Origin: UBA685 sp002299005
GTDB taxonomy: Bacteria; Pseudomonadota; Alphaproteobacteria; Puniceispirillales; Puniceispirillaceae
Direction: 5' to 3'
NCBI GenBank assembly: GCA_963966775.1
Contig: CAXAAH010000016.1
Span: 1 to 35,142 of the forward strand
DNA length: 35,142 nt
Part shown: one piece after another, positions 7,690 through 14,961 of the stretch
How positions within the stretch are numbered: the stretch's first letter is position 1
Layout: each line of letters opens with the position of its first letter
Position numbers and translations under genes: made by a program
Notes under the pieces: model-generated
What the model saw: only the letters and a program-made list of their open reading frames with translations
The model's database searches: none
Told to the model about the DNA's origin: nothing

Positions 7690-8493
7690 ATGATGCGTGA
7701 TATGTCACCAAAAACTGCCACAAATACGGGCCAAAATACCGGGCAAAATAATGTGAAAATCGTCAGTGAACGTCGCGGTCTTCAAGCATCTGGCCTTGGC
7801 AAGAGTTTTGCCAAAAGACGTGTTGTGCGCAATGTCACCTTAAATGTCAGACGCGGTGAAGCAGTAGGCCTGCTTGGCCCAAACGGTGCTGGCAAGACAA
7901 CCACCTTTTATATGTTATCTGGCCTGATTAACGCCGATGAGGGCTCTGTGATGCTTGATGGCAAGGATGTCACACAGCTGCCGCTTTATGAGCGCGCGCG
8001 TCGTGGTATCGGCTATCTGCCCCAAGAATCAAGTGTCTTTAGAGGCCTAACAGTTGAGCAAAATATCCGCGCGGTTCTCGAAATATTCGAGACAGATGAG
8101 AATGTGCGCAAGATGATGCTTGAAGATTTAATGGCCGAATTTGGCATCACACATTTGCGCAATACCTCATCGCTGAGCCTTTCAGGTGGCGAGCGTCGCC
8201 GCCTTGAAATCGCCCGAGCCTTGGCCGCACGTCCAACATTCCTTCTGCTAGATGAGCCGCTAGCCGGCATTGATCCTATCTCAATCTCAGAGATTAGAGA
8301 GCTTATCGCGCAATTAAAAGAACATGGGCTAGGCGTGCTTATCACCGACCATAATGTCAGAGAGACGCTCGATTTAGTTGACCGCACCTATATCATCCAT
8401 GATGGCGCGGTCATGATGTCAGGGCGCCCGGATGAGGTTGTTGAGCATCAAGGAGTGCGCGAGGTCTATCTTGGTGAGGGCTTTAAACGCTAA
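7690..8493 (+). CDS. lptB: LPS export ABC transporter ATPase LptB
   Basis: A 267-residue cytoplasmic ATPase that powers LPS extraction with LptF and LptG, which are not in this window. Walker A GPNGAGKTT is at 63-71, the Q-loop region is GYLPQESSVFRGLTVEQNI, the ABC signature LSGGERRR lies near 164, Walker B FLLLDEPLAGIDP near 188 and the switch His in ITDHNV near 218. The core starts at about residue 30; the first 22 or so residues are a low-complexity Asn/Gln/Thr leader (NTGQNTGQN) with unclear starts at ATG 7690, 7693 or 7702. In most alphaproteobacteria rpoN, hpf and ptsN follow lptB; here a terminator and a convergent tRNA gene follow instead. Confidence 0.95.
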   Translation: MMRDMSPKTATNTGQNTGQNNVKIVSERRGLQASGLGKSFAKRRVVRNVTLNVRRGEAVGLLGPNGAGKTTTFYMLSGLINADEGSVMLDGKDVTQLPLYERARRGIGYLPQESSVFRGLTVEQNIRAVLEIFETDENVRKMMLEDLMAEFGITHLRNTSSLSLSGGERRRLEIARALAARPTFLLLDEPLAGIDPISISEIRELIAQLKEHGLGVLITDHNVRETLDLVDRTYIIHDGAVMMSGRPDEVVEHQGVREVYLGEGFKR

Positions 8494-8517
8494 AAAAACA
8501 AACCACCGATAAAAACA

Positions 8518-8555
8518 ACAAAAGGCCCTCAGTGATGAGAGCCTTTTTTGTTTTG
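8518..8555 (+). terminator. Rho-independent terminator after lptB (bidirectional form)
   Basis: AAAAGGC (8520-8526) pairs with GCCTTTT (8541-8547), with inner TCA/TGA pairing and a short loop, followed by a T-rich run up to 8555. On the minus strand the mirrored T-rich end could also stop transcripts leaving the tRNA-Ala gene, so it probably serves both convergent units. Confidence 0.8.
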
Positions 8556-8570
8556 TATCTTTGTTGCGAA

Positions 8571-8646
<76 letters not shown>

Positions 8647-8648
8647 AC

Positions 8649-8663
8649 GATACTCGCAGTATC
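8649..8663 (-). repeat. Hairpin immediately 5' of tRNA-Ala
   Basis: GATACT, CGC, AGTATC form a perfect 6-base inverted repeat with a three-base loop, ending 2 bases before the tRNA 5' end. It could help 5' processing if the tRNA is co-transcribed with the upstream TIGR02300 gene. Function inferred only. Confidence 0.4.
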
Positions 8664-8710
8664 AGTGATTTAGCGATACCTACTTCGAAAAGCAAGCCCT
8701 ATTTGTAATT

Positions 8711-9097
8711 TTATAGGCCTTCTTCATTATCGGCATCATCTGCTTCATCTTCGATCTCATCGATGAAATCTTCATCGACGCTTTCATCTAGAATCGCATT
8801 GCTTTCATCATCATCGCTTTCTTTTGGCGCGATAGTGACCAAGGCTTCATCACCGCCAAGCTCATCTGTTTCTTCTTCGGCATTATCATCGCTGATTAAA
8901 GCTGTCTCTTCGATTGCCACGGCAGCATCGGCCGCTGGCTCAGCCTTCGCTGAACGACCACGACGGCTTTTTAGCAGCTGGTCGGGATTAAAAGCTGTAT
9001 GACAGCTTGGGCATTCAATATTTGTCTTATTAAAATCGTAAAACTTCATGCCGCAAGAGGCACAGCGACGCTTCTTACCAAGTTCCTGTTTTGCCAT
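8711..9097 (-). CDS. TIGR02300 family zinc-ribbon protein with acidic tail
   Basis: A 128-residue protein of the alphaproteobacterial TIGR02300 (FYDLN acid) family. The N-terminal 40 residues hold a zinc ribbon with Cys12, Cys15, Cys29 and Cys32, and the family's FYDFNK just after the first pair. A basic link (LLKSRRGRS) follows, then a tail very rich in Glu and Asp to the C-terminus. The family is found almost only in alphaproteobacteria and is usually beside aroA, exactly as here (divergent). Function is not established; a small nucleic-acid or protein-binding regulator is a guess. RBS GAGGG lies just before the start at 9097. Confidence 0.88.
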   Translation of the reverse strand: MAKQELGKKRRCASCGMKFYDFNKTNIECPSCHTAFNPDQLLKSRRGRSAKAEPAADAAVAIEETALISDDNAEEETDELGGDEALVTIAPKESDDDESNAILDESVDEDFIDEIEDEADDADNEEGL

Positions 9098-9188
9098 TAT
9101 TCAAACCCTCATCTCTCTAGCACAATGCGCATGTCTATGATCGCATAGTGGCGATTTCACCCAAAAAATCAAATAAGTCAAAACAAAA

Positions 9189-9207
9189 AATCAGTTTTTC
9201 ACTGATT
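9189..9207. promoter_or_regulatory. Palindrome in the TIGR02300/aroA divergent promoter region
   Basis: AATCAGT (9189-9195), TTTTC, ACTGATT (9201-9207) form a perfect 7-base inverted repeat with a 5-base centre, the size of a dimeric repressor site. It sits between the two divergent starts (9097 and 9323) and about 30 bases before a TATACT -10 candidate for aroA. It could instead be a small hairpin. Confidence 0.4.
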
Positions 9208-9212
9208 AAGAC

Positions 9213-9241
9213 TATTTTCTAGACAAACCGCGCTCTATACT
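9213..9241 (+). promoter_or_regulatory. Weak putative aroA promoter
   Basis: TATACT at 9236-9241 is a good -10 element. The -35 position 17 bases upstream reads TATTTT (9213-9218), a poor match, so an activator or a different start is possible. The leader to aroA would be about 75 bases. Confidence 0.25.
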
Positions 9242-9322
9242 GTCACCCAAAAGCTATGCCTGCGCCCCATTTGTAAATAGGCTTAATAGATAGGCTGCAT
9301 AGTCTGTAACAAAGGATATAAC

Positions 9323-10642
9323 ATGTCATTATCGCTTGTCTCTCATAAGTCAGCTAACCTTGCGGGTACATTTGATGTGCCGGGTGATAAATCTATCTCG
9401 CACCGCTCAATGATTTTAAGTGCGATTGCCGTCGGGCAAACACGCGTGCAGGGCCTTCTTGAAGGTGATGATGTGATGGCCACAAAGCAGGCGATGATTG
9501 ATTGCGGCGCGAAAATCGAAAAGCATGGCGATGAGTATATCATTGATGGCGTTGGCATGGGCGGTCTGACCGCGCCAGATGCGCCGCTTGATTTGGGCAA
9601 TGCTGGCACAGGTGTGCGCTTGCTGATGGGGCTCATCGCGGGCCAATCTTTGCGCGCGACCTTTATTGGCGATGCGTCCTTATCAAAGCGCCCAATGCGC
9701 CGTATCACTGAACCGCTCGAAGAGATGGGCGCGTCTGTGACCACCAATGACGGCAAATTGCCCGTCACCGTCACAGGGCTAGAGATACCTTTGCCTGTCT
9801 CCTATACACCGAAGGTTGCCTCTGCACAGATTAAATCAGCTATCCTATTGGCAGGCTTGCGCGCACGAGGCGCGACCATCGTCACAGAGCCACATATCTC
9901 GCGCGATCATACAGAGGCAATGTTGCGCCATTTTGGCGTCAGCGTCACCCAAGAGATCCTTGAAGATGGCCAGCATCGCGTGACCATGACAGGCGGCACT
10001 GATTTGATCGCCAAGGATATTTTGGTCCCGCGCGATCCCTCATCTGCCGCCTTTGTGATTGTCGCGGCCCTCATCACAAAGGGCTCAGATGTCACGATTC
10101 CCGCTGTTGGCATGAACCCGCAACGCACGGGCCTTATCACAACCCTCATCGAGATGGGCGGCGATATCACCCTGTCTAATCAACGCCTTGAAGGCGGCGA
10201 GGAAGTGGCTGATATCCGTGTTCGCTCCTCACAATTACAAGGCATTGATGTGCCACCTGCCAGAGCGGCCTCGATGATTGATGAATACCCTATCTTATCG
10301 GTTGCGGCGAGCATGGCAAAAGGCACAACCATGATGTCTGGCGTCGCTGAATTGCGCGTCAAGGAAACAGATCGTATCGCTGTGATGGCACAAGGACTGA
10401 AAGAATGCGGTGTATCTGTCCAAGAAGGCGAAGATTTCATGTCTGTGACAGGCGCTGATACCCCGCCCGCAGGTGGTGCGACCATCAACAGCCAGCATGA
10501 TCACCGAATCGGCATGTCATTTTTGGTGCTAGGCATGATCGCAAGCCAGCCAATTCAGGTCGATGACGTTGAGACCATCAATACATCTTTCCCACAATTC
10601 GCCGATAAGATGAATGCTATTGGCGCCTCTATCACTGCGTAA
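9323..10642 (+). CDS. aroA: 3-phosphoshikimate 1-carboxyvinyltransferase (EPSP synthase), class II-like
   Basis: A 439-residue enzyme joining shikimate 3-phosphate and phosphoenolpyruvate to form EPSP in the shikimate pathway. GDKSISHRS is at residues 21-29, LGNAGTGVR near 92-100, then SAQIKSAILLAG, RDHTEAML and NPQRTGL, and the C-terminal DHRIGMSF. The RxHxE and SAQxK pattern is that of class II (CP4-like) enzymes, but the fourth class II motif NxTR reads NPQR here and the loop keeps Gly where glyphosate-insensitive CP4 has Ala. AAGGA precedes the start. cmk follows after 27 bases, the standard aroA-cmk-rpsA order. It feeds chorismate to the trp genes downstream. Confidence 0.96.
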   Translation: MSLSLVSHKSANLAGTFDVPGDKSISHRSMILSAIAVGQTRVQGLLEGDDVMATKQAMIDCGAKIEKHGDEYIIDGVGMGGLTAPDAPLDLGNAGTGVRLLMGLIAGQSLRATFIGDASLSKRPMRRITEPLEEMGASVTTNDGKLPVTVTGLEIPLPVSYTPKVASAQIKSAILLAGLRARGATIVTEPHISRDHTEAMLRHFGVSVTQEILEDGQHRVTMTGGTDLIAKDILVPRDPSSAAFVIVAALITKGSDVTIPAVGMNPQRTGLITTLIEMGGDITLSNQRLEGGEEVADIRVRSSQLQGIDVPPARAASMIDEYPILSVAASMAKGTTMMSGVAELRVKETDRIAVMAQGLKECGVSVQEGEDFMSVTGADTPPAGGATINSQHDHRIGMSFLVLGMIASQPIQVDDVETINTSFPQFADKMNAIGASITA

Positions 10643-10669
10643 GCTGACAAGATATAAGGGCAAAAGCTC

Positions 10670-11314
10670 ATGAGTTTTAAAATCGCTGTTGACGGCCCTG
10701 CCGCTTCTGGAAAAGGCACATTGGCAAAGACACTTGCGATGGCGCTATCCTATGATTATCTCGATACAGGCACCCTTTATCGCGCTGTCGCCCTTGGCGT
10801 CCAACAGGCAGAATTGACGGTTAATAATACGCCCGAAGCCGTGGCAGAGATTGTAAAAATAGCGACGCACTTAGCGCTTCCTATCATGGCCGACGATGCT
10901 TTGCGTACCTCTGAAATTGCCCAGATAGCCTCAAAAATCGCTGCTATGCCAGAGGTAAGACAAGCCCTTGTCGACAAGCAACGCGATTTTGCCAACAGCC
11001 CGCCATCAGGCAAGGGCGCCATTCTTGATGGGCGTGATATTGGCTCTGTTATCCTGCCTGATGCGGATGTGAAACTATATATTGATGCCGATATTAATGT
11101 CCGTGCCAAGCGTCGGTTTCTTGAATTATTCGCCAAGGATGACAGCGTCACACAGGCGCAAATTTTGGCCGATTTAACCGAACGAGATGCCAGAGATAAA
11201 ACACGCGAAACAGCGCCGTTAAAACCAGCCGCAGATGCCTTTATCATCGACACCACACAATTAAGCGCCCAAGAAGTTTTGCAAGCCGCATTAAATCGCG
11301 TGAAAAGCTTGTAG
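10670..11314 (+). CDS. cmk: Cytidylate kinase
   Basis: A 214-residue (d)CMP kinase that phosphorylates CMP and dCMP with ATP in pyrimidine nucleotide salvage. P-loop GPAASGKGT is at residues 9-17, the LDTGTLYRAVAL CMP-binding element follows, and GRDIGSVILPDA near 120 and the RRFLEL/ERDARD(K)TRE lid region are all in place. AAGGG lies ahead of the start. It is the middle gene of the aroA-cmk-rpsA cluster; a promoter candidate for rpsA overlaps its stop. Confidence 0.95.
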   Translation: MSFKIAVDGPAASGKGTLAKTLAMALSYDYLDTGTLYRAVALGVQQAELTVNNTPEAVAEIVKIATHLALPIMADDALRTSEIAQIASKIAAMPEVRQALVDKQRDFANSPPSGKGAILDGRDIGSVILPDADVKLYIDADINVRAKRRFLELFAKDDSVTQAQILADLTERDARDKTRETAPLKPAADAFIIDTTQLSAQEVLQAALNRVKSL

Positions 11315-11336
11315 TTTCTGAAAAATTCATTATAAA
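11309..11336 (+). promoter_or_regulatory. Putative rpsA promoter overlapping the cmk stop
   Basis: TTGTAG (11309-11314, including the cmk stop codon) and TATAAA (11331-11336) are 16 bases apart. It would give rpsA its own strong transcript with a leader of about 230 bases, which fits a highly expressed ribosomal protein gene. Confidence 0.4.
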
Positions 11337-11348
11337 AGCGGCACTAAT

Positions 11349-11378
11349 GATTTGCTCTTAATTTGCTGCGAGCAAATC
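11349..11378 (+). promoter_or_regulatory. rpsA leader: two mutually exclusive hairpins
   Basis: GATTTGCTC (11349-11357) pairs perfectly with GAGCAAATC (11370-11378). A second copy of ATTTGCT at 11361-11367 can pair instead with the same AGCAAAT (11371-11377) across a GCG triloop. Only one can form at a time. No U-run follows, so neither is a simple terminator. Confidence 0.45.
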
Positions 11379-11441
11379 TTGATTAACAAAAATGCTGGAT
11401 GAAAGACTATTCGCCATATCGTCCAGCGGCGTTTGATAGGA

Positions 11442-11467
11442 AAGCCCCTCTCATAAGAGGCCTGCTT
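11442..11467 (+). promoter_or_regulatory. Second rpsA leader hairpin
   Basis: CCTCT (11447-11451) and AGAGG (11456-11460) close a CATA tetraloop; AAGC (11442-11445) and GCTT (11464-11467) extend the stem beyond a small internal loop. It lies about 105 bases before the rpsA start. The rest of the 258-base gap from cmk to rpsA shows no gene. Confidence 0.4.
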
Positions 11468-11572
11468 ATCCCATCTATGCAGCAAATAAATGCCGCAGCC
11501 TTATCCAGCAAAGGCAGTATGATCAAAGCACAGCTTTTGAGATCATCATATGGCACCAAACGGAGAACGTAA

Positions 11573-13285
11573 TTGTCAAATAACCAAGACGCGTCAGCAA
11601 TGGCTGGCATGGAAAATTTTGCTGATCTGCTAGCTGAAAGCTTTGCAGAGAACATCTCAGTCGAAGGCAGTGTTGTAAAAGGCTATGTCATCGAAGTCGC
11701 AGGCGACTATGCCGTGATTGATGTTGGTTTGAAATCAGAAGGCCGCGTGCCGCTAAAAGAATTTGGCGCACCAGGTCAAGAAGCTGAGATCAAATCAGGC
11801 GATACAGTTGAAGTTTATGTTGAGCGCATGGAAGACCGTGATGGTCAAGCCGTCCTCAGCCGTGAAAAAGCAAGACGCGAAGAAGCATGGATCATGCTAG
11901 AAAGCGCCTTTGAAGCACAAGAACGTGTGACAGGTGTTATCTTTGGCCGCGTAAAAGGTGGCTTTACCGTCGACCTATCAGGCGCCACAGCCTTCTTGCC
12001 AGGCTCACAAGTTGATATCCGCCCTGTGCATGACATTGCCCCATTGATGGGTACACCACAGCCATTCCAAATCTTGAAAATTGACAGACGCCGCGGCAAC
12101 ATTGTTGTCTCAAGAAGAGCTGTCCTCGAAGAATCAAGAGCCGAAGCAAGAACAGAGCTTGTCTCTAGCCTTGAAGAAGGTCAGGTTCTACAGGGTGTTG
12201 TTAAGAACATCACAGATTACGGCGCGTTCGTTGATTTGGGCGGTGTTGACGGTCTATTGCACGTCACAGACATTGCGTGGAAGCGTATCAACCACCCATC
12301 AGAAGCTTTGAGCGTTGGTCAAACTGTTGATGTACAGGTTATCCGTTTCAACCAAGAAACACAGCGTATCTCGCTTGGCATGAAGCAGTTGATGTCAGAT
12401 CCATGGGAAGCCGCTTCTGAGAAGTTCCCAATTGGCACAAAGCTAACTGGCCGTGTTACAAACATCACTGACTATGGCGCATTCGTTGAATTGGACGAAG
12501 GCATCGAGGGTCTTGTTCACGTCTCTGAGATGAGCTGGACAAAGAAGAATGTACACCCAGGCAAAATCGTATCAACCAGCCAAGAAATCGAAGTCATGGT
12601 GCTTGATATCGACCTTGCAAAGCGTCGTATCTCACTTGGCCTGAAGCAAGTTCAGGGCAACCCATGGGAAGATTTCGCAGCTGCTAACCCTGCTGGTACA
12701 GAAATCGAAGGCGAAATTCGCAACATCACTGAGTTCGGTCTATTCGTAGGCTTGAGCGCAGAGATTGACGGCCTTGTACACCTATCTGACATTTCTTGGG
12801 AAGTGACAGGCGAGCAAGCTCTTGAAGGCTTCGAAAAAGGTGCGATGGTCAAAGCGAAGGTGCTTGATATCGATATCACAAAAGAACGTATCTCACTTGG
12901 CATCAAACAGATGAGCGAAGATCCATATGCGGGTCTTGTTGATCAGGTGCGCAAGGGCGAGACTGTTACATGTACAATCACAGAAGTAACAGACAACGGT
13001 CTTGAAGTACGTGTCGGTGAAGGCCTATTTGGCTTCATCCGCAGAGCAGACTTGGCGCGTGAAAGAGCAGAGCAACGCACAGAGCGTTTCGCTGTTGAAG
13101 AGAAGTTGGATGCGGTTATCACATCTATCGACTCAAAATCACGCAAGCTAACATTGTCTGTGAAGGCACGTGAAATTAACGAAGAAAAGCAAGCGATGGA
13201 AACATTCGGCTCATCTGATTCAGGTGCAAGCTTGGGTGATATCCTTGGCGCGGCTTTGGCAAAGAAAGACGGTGGCGACGAGTAA
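11573..13285 (+). CDS. rpsA: 30S ribosomal protein S1
   Basis: A 570-residue protein with six S1 (OB-fold) RNA-binding domains in tandem; repeated ITDYGAFV(D/E)L and DGL(L/V)HV(T/S) elements mark domains 3 to 5. S1 unwinds mRNA and delivers it to the 30S subunit. The start is TTG at 11573, chosen because GGAG lies 8-9 bases upstream and the next in-frame ATG (11600) has no such site and would drop nine N-terminal residues. Length is the normal alphaproteobacterial size. Codon use looks more restricted than in neighbours (many CGT, GGT, ATC and AAG), as expected for high expression. A strong terminator follows. Confidence 0.96.
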   Translation: MSNNQDASAMAGMENFADLLAESFAENISVEGSVVKGYVIEVAGDYAVIDVGLKSEGRVPLKEFGAPGQEAEIKSGDTVEVYVERMEDRDGQAVLSREKARREEAWIMLESAFEAQERVTGVIFGRVKGGFTVDLSGATAFLPGSQVDIRPVHDIAPLMGTPQPFQILKIDRRRGNIVVSRRAVLEESRAEARTELVSSLEEGQVLQGVVKNITDYGAFVDLGGVDGLLHVTDIAWKRINHPSEALSVGQTVDVQVIRFNQETQRISLGMKQLMSDPWEAASEKFPIGTKLTGRVTNITDYGAFVELDEGIEGLVHVSEMSWTKKNVHPGKIVSTSQEIEVMVLDIDLAKRRISLGLKQVQGNPWEDFAAANPAGTEIEGEIRNITEFGLFVGLSAEIDGLVHLSDISWEVTGEQALEGFEKGAMVKAKVLDIDITKERISLGIKQMSEDPYAGLVDQVRKGETVTCTITEVTDNGLEVRVGEGLFGFIRRADLARERAEQRTERFAVEEKLDAVITSIDSKSRKLTLSVKAREINEEKQAMETFGSSDSGASLGDILGAALAKKDGGDE

Positions 13286-13328
13286 ATCTCGCCCCTTCTC
13301 GCTTCGTTAAGCGCTGATACTTAAAATC

Positions 13329-13363
13329 AAAGGCCCTTGCATGATTATGCGGGGCCTTTTTTT
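13329..13363 (+). terminator. Rho-independent terminator after rpsA
   Basis: AAAGGCCC pairs with GGGCCTTT around a GCAT-GATT-ATGC inner stem-loop, followed by seven T. It ends the aroA-cmk-rpsA unit before ihfB. Confidence 0.88.
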
Positions 13364-13443
13364 ATCCAGCAGCCTGTAAGATTGGCAAAATACCTATTTT
13401 TGCCTGTTTCGTGATAGTTTTACCTCTTTTGTAATAGTTTTTA

Positions 13444-13472
13444 TTGACGCTTTATCGATAGATGGCCATGAT
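13444..13472 (+). promoter_or_regulatory. Weak putative ihfB promoter
   Basis: TTGACG (13444-13449) is a good -35; CATGAT (13467-13472), 17 bases on, is a poor -10. The upstream AT-rich stretch holds a partial direct repeat (TGATAGTTTT and TAATAGTTTT at about 13411-13442), which could be an UP element or an IHF-type site. Confidence 0.25.
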
Positions 13473-13506
13473 TTAAAAGGTTTTTTTGAAGTGTGGATTA
13501 TAAATA

Positions 13507-13785
13507 ATGACAAAATCTGAATTGATTGCTCGTCTCGCTGCACAAAACCCGACATTGTATCATCGTGATATTGAACGACTTGTCAGCACAGTGTTTGATA
13601 CAATCATTGGGGCTCTTGAAGATGGCGATAGGGTTGAATTGCGCGGGTTTGGTGCGTTTTCCGTGCGCCAAAGAGACGCGCGCGTCGGTCGCAATCCCCG
13701 CACAGGCGAATCTGTTAGTGTCGAAGCCAAAACTGTGCCGTTTTTTAAAATGGGCAAAGGCATGAAAGAGCGCTTAAACAAATAG
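13507..13785 (+). CDS. ihfB: Integration host factor beta subunit (HU family)
   Basis: A 92-residue HU/IHF-family DNA-bending protein. It starts MTKSELIARLA and ends with the family core: ELRGFGAFSV (residues 44-53), the DNA-clasping arm with GRNPRTGE including the intercalating Pro, then VPFFKMGKGMKERLN. Position after rpsA and details of the arm mark it as the beta rather than alpha subunit. With IhfA (elsewhere) it bends DNA sharply for transcription, replication and recombination. No strong RBS is visible. Confidence 0.93.
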   Translation: MTKSELIARLAAQNPTLYHRDIERLVSTVFDTIIGALEDGDRVELRGFGAFSVRQRDARVGRNPRTGESVSVEAKTVPFFKMGKGMKERLNK

Positions 13786-13872
13786 GCTGATTTTGCCTGT
13801 TGCACGCGCCTATTGCTCTCGCCTTTGGCTCTATAGCCTATTGCCCCCTCAATAAAAGGAACCCTTGCTGTT

Positions 13873-14220
13873 ATGGCCGCCATTGCCAAGCTATTCGGGA
13901 CCATTCTCACCCTTATGATTCTAGGCTATGTCGCCTTTTTTGCTGTGGTGAATGATGCGGTAATACAGCTAACCCTATGGCCGCAAAGCGCGCCTATCGA
14001 AGCCCCTATTTGGCTTATCACCCTATGCGCCTTTTGCGCGGGCCTCTTACTCATTGCCCTATTGGCAAGCATGCGGATCTCAGCCTTGCGCCTCTCTCTT
14101 TATCGCACGGAAAAAAAGCTGACACGCAAAACAGACGCGCTCGCACAAGCATCACAGATATCTAGCACAAAGGACGCACCGCACTCTGCCAGCGAAAGAC
14201 TTTCTTTTCATGACAAATAA
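13873..14220 (+). CDS. LapA/DUF1049-domain inner-membrane protein
   Basis: A 115-residue protein with two membrane helices (about residues 6-28 and 40-65) followed by a short charged, probably coiled C-terminus (LYRTEKKLTRKTDALAQA). The pattern and its position after ihfB match LapA-domain (DUF1049) proteins; in E. coli LapA works with LapB in controlling LPS synthesis. No LapB-like TPR gene is adjacent here. AAGGA precedes the start. The end overlaps trpF by 11 bases, so translation is coupled. Confidence 0.75.
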   Translation: MAAIAKLFGTILTLMILGYVAFFAVVNDAVIQLTLWPQSAPIEAPIWLITLCAFCAGLLLIALLASMRISALRLSLYRTEKKLTRKTDALAQASQISSTKDAPHSASERLSFHDK

Positions 14221-14881
14221 CGCGCACCAAACCTTCCCCCACCTTGCGCCAAAAGGGGCTAAGATTTGCGGGATTCGTACCAAAGCTGACTATGATCATT
14301 GCGCTGATGCTGGTGCCGCCTTTGTTGGCATGGTGTTTTTTGAAAAATCACCGCGCCACCTGACCTTTGATGAAGCAAAGCGTCTGGCACATGCCGCGCG
14401 CCCTGATGGGCCGGTGCGTGTTGCCTTAACCGTTGATGCGACCGACACCTTCATTGATGATATTAATGCGGCGTGCCAGCCTGATATGTTTCAGCTTCAT
14501 GGCAATGAGAGCCCCGCACGCGCCGCCGCGATAAAGGCGCGCACGAATAAGCCTGTTATGAAGGCCTTTCGCGTCAAATCCCCCAGCGATATCACACAGG
14601 CTGAGGCCTATTATGATGTCGTGGATTGGCTGTTATTTGACGCTGATTCAGGCAATCCTGATATGCCGGGTGGGACAGGTCATCAATTTGACTGGTCACT
14701 GGTCAAAGACTTGGCCCCGCCGCTTCCTTGGATGCTCGCAGGCGGGCTTAAGGCTGAGACGCTGCCACTTGCCTTGGCGCAAACACCAGCTTGCTATTTT
14801 GATGTATCCTCGGCCGTAGAGGCAACAAAAGGCGTCAAAGACCATGGGCTTATCACAAACTTTATCAATGCGATAAAATAA
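14210..14881 (+). CDS. trpF: Phosphoribosylanthranilate isomerase
   Basis: A 223-residue (beta/alpha)8-barrel enzyme that converts phosphoribosylanthranilate to CdRP in tryptophan synthesis. The catalytic Cys20 lies in KICGIR, FFEKSPRHL follows, and the Asp general acid is in LLFDADSGN with GGTGHQFDW just after. The N-terminus is about 12 residues longer than usual and overlaps the LapA-domain gene; a later start is possible but no internal ATG lies before KICGIR. trpB follows after 80 bases. TrpC, TrpD and TrpE are not in the window, as is normal for alphaproteobacteria with split trp genes. Confidence 0.94.
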   Translation: MTNNAHQTFPHLAPKGAKICGIRTKADYDHCADAGAAFVGMVFFEKSPRHLTFDEAKRLAHAARPDGPVRVALTVDATDTFIDDINAACQPDMFQLHGNESPARAAAIKARTNKPVMKAFRVKSPSDITQAEAYYDVVDWLLFDADSGNPDMPGGTGHQFDWSLVKDLAPPLPWMLAGGLKAETLPLALAQTPACYFDVSSAVEATKGVKDHGLITNFINAIK

Positions 14882-14961
14882 TGGCACTTTGGGCTGTCTT
14901 TTAGCGTCAAAAGTCACTATTTTAACACATATATTTAGGAATCACGAAGGGTAGCAGCCAC

